Below the pieces are notes generated by a model. It did not search any database. It was given only the letters and a program-made list of their open reading frames with translations, and had not been told where the DNA came from. A stretch of DNA of 19,026 bases, from positions 1-19,026 of the forward strand of contig NZ_DKLM01000163.1 in NCBI RefSeq assembly GCF_002455975.1, read 5' to 3'. Below, piece by piece: positions 13,693-19,026 of this stretch (the stretch's first letter is position 1; each line of letters starts with the position of its first letter). The position numbers and the translations under genes are program-made. The stretch comes from Clostridium sp. UBA6640 (lineage in GTDB: Bacteria > Bacillota > Clostridia > Clostridiales > Clostridiaceae).

Positions 13693-16336
13693 TCATTCTC
13701 AGTCTTTTTATTAGTTTAACAAATTCATTAAGTACTAACGGCACTAAGCTTAATAGAAATACGAATTCCCAATCACTAATTGTAAGTCTATATATTCCAA
13801 ATAAATTTGCTATTGGAGCAATTGATATTATCGTTAATTGTAATAAGAATCCAAGTATTATAGCACCGATTAAATACATGTTCGAAAATAATCCTATTTG
13901 GAATATGGATTTAGTTTCATTTCTCATATTTAATGAGTGAACTAATTGAGTTCCACTTAAAACTGTAAAAGCTAGAGTTTGAGCATGAGTTAAAACCTCT
14001 TTAGGCATAGCTGATAATGAAACATTTGAACCACCATAGGTCTTAGCACCATAAACAAAAGCAATTAAAGTTAAGGAACCTATTAGAGTTCCATTAGCTA
14101 CTAGGCTTAAAATTGATCCTTTAAATATACTAGATTTAGGATTACGAGGGTTTTTATTCATTACATCCTTATCACCAGGATCCATACCTAATGCTAATGC
14201 AGGGAAAGTATCTGTAATTAGGTTAACCCATAATATATGAGTTGCATTAAGTGGAGTAGCCCATCCTAAAAGTATAGCAAAGAATAGGGAAACAATTTCT
14301 CCAGCATTACAAGAAATTAGAAATACCACAGACTTTTTGATATTATTAAATATATTCCTACCTTCTTTTATAGCTGATACTATAGTAGAAAAATTATCGT
14401 CTGTTAATATCATATCAGAAGCGCCTTTAGCTACATCTGTTCCTGTAATACCCATTGCAACTCCTATGTCAGCAGCTTTTAATGAAGGAGCATCATTAAC
14501 GCCATCGCCAGTCATAGATACTATATTTCCTTTTAACTTAAAAGCTTTAACGATTTTAACCTTATGTTCAGGTGAAACTCTTGCAAATACCCGTAAGTTA
14601 TCTATTTTATTGGATAATTCCTCGTCAGATAATTTATCAAGATCAGCTCCTGAAATAACTTCATTGATGTCATTTACAATTTCTAAATCTTTTGCTATAG
14701 CAAAAGCAGTATTTTTATGATCACCAGTAATCATTATAGTTTTTATACCAGACTTTTTACATAGAGCAATAGAATCTTTAACCTCAAGTCTAGGAGGATC
14801 AATCATTCCAACTAAACCTATGAAAGTTAAATTGTTTTCTAAGTTATCAATTTCAATATCAGTTGAAGGAATAACTTTATAAGCACAACCCAAAACTCTT
14901 AGGGCATCATCAGACATATCATAGGCTGATTTTAGAAAAGTATTTTTTAATTCATCAGTTAAAGGTATTATTTCATTATTTATATAAGCATTAGTACAGA
15001 TATTTAATAAGTTGTCTGTAGCGCCCTTAGTCATGACGTAATGTTCGTTATCGTATTTGTTTACTGTGGTCATTAGTTTTCTATCAGAATCAAAAGGAAC
15101 TTCATCAATTCTTTTATGTGAAGATTCTAACTCTTCTTTATAGATATTGAACATATTTCCTGCTTCTAATAATGCTATCTCAGTTGGGTCACCAGTTTTT
15201 GAATTTTCTCTAGCTGTAGCATCATTACAAAGTACCATATTTTCTATTAATAACTTGTGTATAGGATTATTTGTATTTAATTTATCTATATTGTCTAAGA
15301 TGTTATCAGAGTAAAACTTTACTACTGTCATTTTATTTTGAGTTAATGTACCGGTTTTATCTGAGCAAATTACATTTACTGATCCTAGGGTTTCAACTGA
15401 AGGAAGTCTTCTAATTATAGCATTTTGCTTTATCATCTTTTGAACGCCAATAGCAAGCACTATTGTAACTATAGTAGCAAGACCTTCAGGAATTGCGGCT
15501 ACTGCTAAACTTATAGAGGTCATAAACATTTCTAGTTTATCTCTACCTTGAAGTAAGCCTATTACAAACATAGCTATACATATACCTATAGCTAGAAATC
15601 CTAAAATTTTTCCTAACTCTTCAAGTTTCTTTTGAAGTGGGGTTTGTTCATTTTCACTTTCATCAAGCATTTTCGCTATTTTACCAATTTCGGTATTCAT
15701 TCCTGTACCAACAGCTATACCTATTCCTCTACCATAAGTAGCTAAAGTGGACATAAATGCCATATTTTTCTGGTCACCTAAAGAAATATCATCACTAGTT
15801 ATTAAAATACTTGCATCTTTATCAACAGGTACAGATTCCCCTGTAAGAGCAGACTCCTCAATTTTAAGATTTGCGCTTTCGATTAATCTTAAATCGCAGG
15901 GAATATATCTTCCAGCATCTATAATAATTACATCTCCTGGAACGACCTCCTCAGAAGGTATCTCTTTAAGTTCACCATCTCTTTTAACTATAGCTTTAGG
16001 TGTAGAAAGTTGTTTTAGTGCATCTAGTGCTTTTTCGGCTTTAGCTTCTTGGATCATTCCTACTAAGGCGTTAATTAATATAACAACTCCAATAATAATA
16101 GTATCGCTGATTTCTCCTACAGCAGCAGATAGTATTGCAGCGGCAACTAATATATAGATTAAAATATCTTGAAGTTGGGAAAAAAACATTTGAATTTTAG
16201 TTCTAGGTTTTTTTGTTGCAAATTTATTTAGACCAAACTGCTTTTTTTTCTCTTCAACTTCTGCAGACGTCAGGCCGGTAATACTATTGGTTTGAAACTC
16301 TTTTAAAACTTCTTCTGAACTTTTGCTAAACCACAT
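13688..16336 (-). CDS. Calcium-transporting P-type (P2) ATPase
   Basis: An 882-residue SERCA-like pump that exports Ca2+ from the cytoplasm with ATP. Domain order: N-terminal cation-ATPase domain (about 1-70), actuator with TGES (165-168), M4 with PEGL (283-286), phosphorylation site D326 (CSDKTGTLT), nucleotide-binding region with MTKGATDNLL (435-444), hinge TGDGVNDAP (609-617), and C-terminal membrane helices M5-M10. Ion-binding residues: E284 in M4, N677 and E680 in M5 (SCNAGE), N705, T708 and D709 in M6 (VNLITD). The SERCA M8 glutamate E908 aligns with Q797 (TVLSGTQLVHSLN), so the second site is probably altered. The ATG follows AGAGGTGATTTTTA. It is monocistronic. The region to 16717 upstream holds a 14-bp inverted repeat but no clear promoter. 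Confidence 0.95.
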   Translation of the reverse strand: MWFSKSSEEVLKEFQTNSITGLTSAEVEEKKKQFGLNKFATKKPRTKIQMFFSQLQDILIYILVAAAILSAAVGEISDTIIIGVVILINALVGMIQEAKAEKALDALKQLSTPKAIVKRDGELKEIPSEEVVPGDVIIIDAGRYIPCDLRLIESANLKIEESALTGESVPVDKDASILITSDDISLGDQKNMAFMSTLATYGRGIGIAVGTGMNTEIGKIAKMLDESENEQTPLQKKLEELGKILGFLAIGICIAMFVIGLLQGRDKLEMFMTSISLAVAAIPEGLATIVTIVLAIGVQKMIKQNAIIRRLPSVETLGSVNVICSDKTGTLTQNKMTVVKFYSDNILDNIDKLNTNNPIHKLLIENMVLCNDATARENSKTGDPTEIALLEAGNMFNIYKEELESSHKRIDEVPFDSDRKLMTTVNKYDNEHYVMTKGATDNLLNICTNAYINNEIIPLTDELKNTFLKSAYDMSDDALRVLGCAYKVIPSTDIEIDNLENNLTFIGLVGMIDPPRLEVKDSIALCKKSGIKTIMITGDHKNTAFAIAKDLEIVNDINEVISGADLDKLSDEELSNKIDNLRVFARVSPEHKVKIVKAFKLKGNIVSMTGDGVNDAPSLKAADIGVAMGITGTDVAKGASDMILTDDNFSTIVSAIKEGRNIFNNIKKSVVFLISCNAGEIVSLFFAILLGWATPLNATHILWVNLITDTFPALALGMDPGDKDVMNKNPRNPKSSIFKGSILSLVANGTLIGSLTLIAFVYGAKTYGGSNVSLSAMPKEVLTHAQTLAFTVLSGTQLVHSLNMRNETKSIFQIGLFSNMYLIGAIILGFLLQLTIISIAPIANLFGIYRLTISDWEFVFLLSLVPLVLNEFVKLIKRLRMK

Positions 16337-16452
16337 TAAAAATCACCTCTAAAACATATTATCCACAAAATATACAAAAATTATTATTGTGGAATATAAT
16401 TTAAAAATTTCAAATAACTGTTATTATAGAAAATATTATAACATAATATGGT

Positions 16453-16500
16453 TTTAAATACAATATATAATTTGAAATAAATGTAAATATTGTATTTAAA
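16453..16500. repeat. 14-bp inverted repeat upstream of the Ca2+ ATPase gene
   Basis: TTTAAATACAATAT (16453-16466) and ATATTGTATTTAAA (16487-16500) are perfect inverted arms around 20 bases. It lies about 117 bp before the ATPase start codon, in promoter territory, and lacks the features of a terminator. It could be a regulator site or structured AT-rich DNA. The rest of the 16337-16717 gap holds a shorter TCCACAA/TTGTGGA inverted pair (about 16367-16398), the terminator at 16601 and a repeat copy. Confidence 0.45.
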
Positions 16501-16600
16501 TTAAAAAAACTCTTTAACATTATAAATTATATATATTAAGATAAAAGAGAATTTAGGATAAAATTTACATTTAGCGGATTTTTTAAAACAAAATTTGTTT

Positions 16601-16633
16601 AAAAAAACTCCAAAGCTTTAGCTATGGAGTTTT
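16601..16633 (-). terminator. Terminator of the chromate-transporter operon
   Basis: A 12-bp stem with one A-A mismatch (AAAACTCCAAAGC with GCTATGGAGTTTT, TTTA loop) is followed on the minus strand by a run of T residues (complement of 16601-16607). It lies about 85 bases beyond the stop of the second transporter gene. Confidence 0.8.
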
Positions 16634-16678
16634 AACCATAATTCGTATTATTAATTCTTAATTTTTAACTCATAAATA

Positions 16679-16702
16679 AGAATTTTTGTTATGGAAATTA
16701 AA
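16679..16702 (+). repeat. Partial copy of the dispersed 62-bp repeat
   Basis: Twenty-four bases, AGAATTTTTGTTATGG plus AAATTAAA, identical to window positions 1-24, after which the match fades (TTTGCATGATT against ATCATGCATAA). It lies between the stop of the second transporter gene and its terminator, so it is probably transcribed as 3' untranslated RNA. Confidence 0.6.
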
Positions 16703-16717
16703 TTTTGCATGATTCAA

Positions 16718-17254
16718 TTAAAATGGTAGTATACCATAGAATACTATCCCTAAAATTCCTGAAATAACTATTATTAATATTGGATGAATTTTAGTTTTTA
16801 TTAACATTATTCCAATTATAAAGGCTATGACTATGCTTTTAAAGTCTATGTAAGAAGTACGTCCAAGAGATAAAAATACAGAGATTATTAGACCTATAAG
16901 TGCAGGTCTCATACCTAAAAGAGCAGAGGTTAATAAATCTGACTCTTTGAATTTTCGAAAGAAGAAATAAGCGAGTGTTACTAAAATAAAGGAAGTAGTT
17001 ATAACACCCAGAGTCGCAACTATGCTTCCTAAAACACCATAAACTCTATACCCTACAAAAGTGGCAGAATTTATAGCTACTGGACCTGGTGTCATTTGAG
17101 AAATTCCAATTATATCTATAAATTCAGTGTAACTAATCCAGCTATTGTTTGTTACTATTTCTTTTTCAATTAAGGATAACATTGCATAACCGCCACCAAA
17201 TCCAAAGGTACCAATCTTTAGGAACGCTAAATATAATTTAAAAAGTACATGCAA
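16718..17254 (-). CDS. Chromate transporter, CHR domain (second half-size subunit)
   Basis: A 178-residue membrane protein with one CHR domain. Signature motifs are FGGGYAMLSLIEKEIV (about 19-34) and QMTPGPVAINSATFVGYRV (about 53-71), followed by four or five hydrophobic segments. Half-size CHR proteins are encoded in pairs and are thought to form one functional transporter with opposite topologies. Proven substrates in the wider family are chromate and sulfate-like oxyanions; the substrate here is not known. The SD AAGAAGGTG lies within the last codons of the upstream partner gene, whose stop is 3 bases away, so the two are translationally coupled. Confidence 0.93.
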   Translation of the reverse strand: MHVLFKLYLAFLKIGTFGFGGGYAMLSLIEKEIVTNNSWISYTEFIDIIGISQMTPGPVAINSATFVGYRVYGVLGSIVATLGVITTSFILVTLAYFFFRKFKESDLLTSALLGMRPALIGLIISVFLSLGRTSYIDFKSIVIAFIIGIMLIKTKIHPILIIVISGILGIVFYGILPF

Positions 17255-17257
17255 TTG

Positions 17258-17791
17258 TTACACCTTCTTTCTATTTGCAGTAATGCCGTAAATTGCTGAC
17301 AGTAATATGATTATTACAGGATTTACATTAAATATAGTAATCGCAAGTACTGTTATAACTATTATCACGATATTTATATAATTTTTATTGAGGGATTTAC
17401 TAAGGCTTATTACTGCTACCAGAACTAATAAAGGCACCGCAGCATTAATTCCTTTAAATATCAATTCAACAATGTAGAGATTTCTAAATTTTGCAAAGAA
17501 CATAGCAATTAGAAGTATTATAAAGAAGGATGGTAGGGTTACACCAAGCAAGCCTAAAATAGCTCCAGGAAAATTACCTATTTTATAACCTATAAATGTA
17601 CAGCTGTTTACGGCTAAAGCACCTGGAAAAGTTTGAGAGATAACGATTATATCTAAAAATTCTTCTTTAGTAAGCCATTTATGTTTATCCACTACTTCTT
17701 TTTCAATTAGAGGGATCATTGCATATCCACCACCAAAAGTAAAGCTTCCAATTTTGAAAAAAGTAATAAACATTTGGAGAAGCTTTTTCAT
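17258..17791 (-). CDS. Chromate transporter, CHR domain (first half-size subunit)
   Basis: A 177-residue membrane protein, one CHR domain, first gene of the pair. Motifs: FGGGYAMIPLIEKEVV (about 18-33) and QTFPGALAVNSCTFIGYKIG (about 52-71), with later hydrophobic stretches giving about five to six membrane segments. Start: the ATG at 17791 gives the family's usual MKKLLQMF N-terminus and has a GTGGTGA SD-like sequence about 9 bases before it. GTG at 17806 would add five residues and cannot be excluded. The two paralogues share the same motif order but are clearly diverged. A promoter candidate lies about 165 bases upstream. Confidence 0.92.
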   Translation of the reverse strand: MKKLLQMFITFFKIGSFTFGGGYAMIPLIEKEVVDKHKWLTKEEFLDIIVISQTFPGALAVNSCTFIGYKIGNFPGAILGLLGVTLPSFFIILLIAMFFAKFRNLYIVELIFKGINAAVPLLVLVAVISLSKSLNKNYINIVIIVITVLAITIFNVNPVIIILLSAIYGITANRKKV

Positions 17792-17806
17792 ACTGATTAT
17801 CACCAC

Positions 17807-18148
17807 ACCTTTAGAATATTTTAGTATATAAAAATATAAAATTTATTTAAATTAAAATTATCATGTTCGTAAAATTATAATAATGAATATTTAATATTTG
17901 TAAATTGACGATAAAAAATTTGTGATTTAAAAGCTATGACTTCATTATACTTTTTTCATTATACTCTCGCTATTCTTAATAATCAAACAAATTCAATTTA
18001 GTCTTAAAGAATATGATATTATTACGATATAATTATTATAAGAGAATAAAGGGTCTTCAAAAAATAGTCATTAGAAACCTCAAGTAGTTGGTAAAAATCA
18101 TAACAAATAATAGTATATCGTAACCTTTAGGTATGATGTTATAACTAT
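17807..18148. other. AT-rich intergenic region upstream of the transporter operon
   Basis: No gene is seen. It contains the candidate minus-strand promoter at 17958-17986 with a second TATAAT at 17944-17949. At 18051-18075, GGGTCTTCAAAAAATAG resembles the left end of the element at 8138. No matching right end was found, so that resemblance may be an orphan end or chance. Confidence 0.5.
17958..17986 (-). promoter_or_regulatory. Candidate promoter of the chromate-transporter operon
   Basis: On the minus strand, TTGATT (17981-17986) and TATAAT (17958-17963) are spaced by 17 bp, the same arrangement as the nrdJ promoter. The leader to the first ATG would be about 160 nt. I recognise no riboswitch in it. 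Confidence 0.55.
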
Positions 18149-18373
18149 ATGATGTTTTCAAGCCTAAGTGGGTGTAGAATTGTGAAAACAGTTTAGCACG
18201 ATGAACTATGTGTAGTTAAAAGAAATGGTGAAAATTATATTGGTTATATAACTGCACTTTATTCAAATAAAAATCAATGCAATATTACTACCACAGAAAA
18301 TAAAATACTAAAAAGATATGGAATTAAATCTTGTAAATTATTATGGAGATTTAATAAAATATATTGGTTTTAA
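18149..18373 (+). pseudogene. Small ORF interrupted by one in-frame TAG
   Basis: From ATG 18149 the frame reads MMFSSLSGCRIVKTV, then TAG at 18194-18196, then continues without another stop for 58 codons (beginning HDELCVVKRNGENYIGYITA) to TAA at 18371. The downstream part has no ATG, GTG or TTG start of its own, so it is best read as a decayed gene of about 73 codons broken by a nonsense change (for example CAG to TAG). No good SD precedes 18149. The family is not recognised. It could also be chance open frame in AT-rich DNA. Confidence 0.35.
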
Positions 18374-18419
18374 AAAACGTAAAAATTAATATAAAAAAAT
18401 ATAAGAAAGGGGTAAGGGT

Positions 18420-18446
18420 ATGTTTTGTTACGTTTTTCATAGCTAG
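18420..18446 (+). CDS. Possible 8-codon leader ORF of yaaR
   Basis: Reads MFCYVFHS then TAG. It has a strong SD (AAAGGGG, 7-base spacing), better than that of yaaR. Its stop codon overlaps the weak AGG that serves as the yaaR SD, 8 bases before the yaaR ATG, which fits translational coupling by re-initiation. Expression is unproven. Confidence 0.3.
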   Translation: MFCYVFHS

Positions 18447-18454
18447 GTATTTAA

Positions 18455-18877
18455 ATGGAAATATCTAAATTAGGAAGAACTACTCCAATAAAGACAGAAG
18501 GGGTTACTATAAATAAACATAATGACTTTTCAAGAAATTTTAATTTTGCACGTCAAAAAAAGTCAGAAGAACAATTAAAACAAATGTTAAAAAACATAAA
18601 ATCTAAAGGAAGCAAATTGGTGGCAACCAAATGTTATGCTGATGTTAGAGCTTATAAGAAAGAAATAAAAGAGTATTTAGAATCTGTACTTGCTTTTATG
18701 TATTCAGTTAAAAAAGATATAAGCTTTTGGCAAACTCAATATTTTATTACTATAGAAACTGTGGATAAAAAACTAGAGGAACTTACACAAATGTTATTAA
18801 GTGAAGAAAAAGAAACTTTAAATATAGCAAGCACTATTGACGAAATAACAGGTCTCATTGTAGACGTATATAAGTAA
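18455..18877 (+). CDS. yaaR: YaaR family protein (DUF327)
   Basis: A 140-residue, mostly alpha-helical cytoplasmic protein of the DUF327/YaaR family, known from Bacillus and clostridia and without an established function. The family pattern is visible in the second half: VRAYKKEIKEYLESVLAF (about 65-82), a central SFWQTQYFITIETVDKKLEELTQMLL segment (about 90-116, spelled here in pieces: SFWQTQYF, IETVDKKLEEL, TQMLL) and the ending TIDEITGLIVDVYK. Length is close to the family norm. A TAA directly before the ATG fixes this start. The SD is weak (AGG at 18445-18447). In Bacillus yaaR lies near yaaQ and holB; here nothing of that cluster is in the window. Confidence 0.88.
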   Translation: MEISKLGRTTPIKTEGVTINKHNDFSRNFNFARQKKSEEQLKQMLKNIKSKGSKLVATKCYADVRAYKKEIKEYLESVLAFMYSVKKDISFWQTQYFITIETVDKKLEELTQMLLSEEKETLNIASTIDEITGLIVDVYK

Positions 18878-18934
18878 AACTAAATAAAAATTATTGAACA
18901 ATTTTTATCTTAACTCTTCGTTTTTAATTTTAAA

Positions 18935-18959
18935 AAGTCGTGACTAAATGTCACGACTT
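18935..18959 (-). terminator. Terminator-like hairpin after yaaR
   Basis: A perfect 10-bp stem (AAGTCGTGAC with GTCACGACTT, 5-nt loop). A T-run follows on the minus strand (complement of 18932-18936), while on plus only CTTATAG follows. It therefore fits a minus-strand gene beyond the right edge best, but can also end yaaR transcripts. Confidence 0.65.
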
Positions 18960-18961
18960 CT

Positions 18962-19023
18962 TATAGGGTTCCACAATGAAAATTCAACTTATACATGATT
19001 TTAATTTCCATAACAAAAAATCT
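18962..19023 (-). repeat. Dispersed 62-bp repeat, right-end copy (inverted)
   Basis: The reverse complement of this stretch matches positions 1-62 with about three differences. It lies directly after the hairpin at 18935-18959 and reaches almost to the window edge, so its right boundary may be outside. Confidence 0.8.
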
Positions 19024-19026
19024 TTT

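Noticed and set aside
14337..16157. Plus-strand open frames opposite the Ca2+ ATPase gene (127 and 136 codons)
   Set aside because: They are antisense shadows of a well-conserved protein with no start signals of their own.
17792..17806. GTG start of the first chromate transporter
   Set aside because: The ATG at 17791 gives the usual MKKLLQ-type N-terminus. The GTG remains possible but adds only five residues.
18020..18454. T-box or c-di-GMP riboswitch upstream of yaaR
   Set aside because: No T-box GGTGG-type motif or riboswitch core was found, and no terminator stands before the gene.
1..19026. The whole window as a 19-kb transposon or island bounded by inverted repeats
   Set aside because: No transposase, integrase or cargo logic; genes are ordinary clostridial housekeeping genes, and a third partial repeat copy lies inside. 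Contig ends at repeats explain it better.

Overview
The window looks like a chromosomal segment of a low-GC clostridium (Clostridium sensu stricto or a close relative). The evidence is the very AT-rich coding and intergenic DNA, strong GGAGG-type ribosome binding sites, an adenosylcobalamin-dependent class II ribonucleotide reductase, a CvfB-type S1 protein, a YaaR (DUF327) protein and two single-domain chromate transporters. Species cannot be fixed from the sequence. Both window ends carry the same 62-base repeat in opposite orientation, so this may be a whole assembly contig that broke at a dispersed repeat. I see no rRNA, tRNA, CRISPR array, prophage or transposase gene.

Layout. 1-565: dispersed repeat, then a small membrane protein gene with its terminator. 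652-4362: a tight three-gene operon of OmpR-type response regulator, sensor histidine kinase and large lipoprotein. 4363-4875: a palindrome-rich intergenic stretch with a MITE-like element and four consecutive strong hairpins. 4876-8021 (minus): nrdJ with a well-formed promoter, two NrdR boxes and an unusual leader in which a hairpin/14-codon ORF separates the Shine-Dalgarno (SD) sequence from the start codon. 8138-8510: three related MITE-like elements, one nested inside another and one reduced to its ends. 8551-9057: gamma carbonic anhydrase. 9061-9286: another MITE-like element reaching almost to the next gene. 9305-10700: msrC-cvfB operon. 10860-13642: a DUF2207 membrane protein and a metallo-beta-lactamase-fold hydrolase. 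13650-16336: a shared bidirectional terminator and a Ca2+ P-type ATPase on the minus strand. 16601-17986 (minus): two-gene chromate-transporter operon with terminator and promoter. 18149-18960: a small ORF broken by one stop codon, then yaaR behind an 8-codon leader ORF.

How the genes relate. The window holds mostly independent housekeeping and envelope functions: signal sensing at the membrane, dNTP synthesis under probable NrdR control, repair of oxidised free methionine next to an RNA-binding regulator, calcium export and anion transport. I found no convincing new multi-gene system. The most distinctive signals are non-coding: the nrdJ leader, the nested intergenic elements, and the recurring palindromes that fill most long intergenic gaps. 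The least characterised protein-coding signal is the lipoprotein locked to the two-component system.
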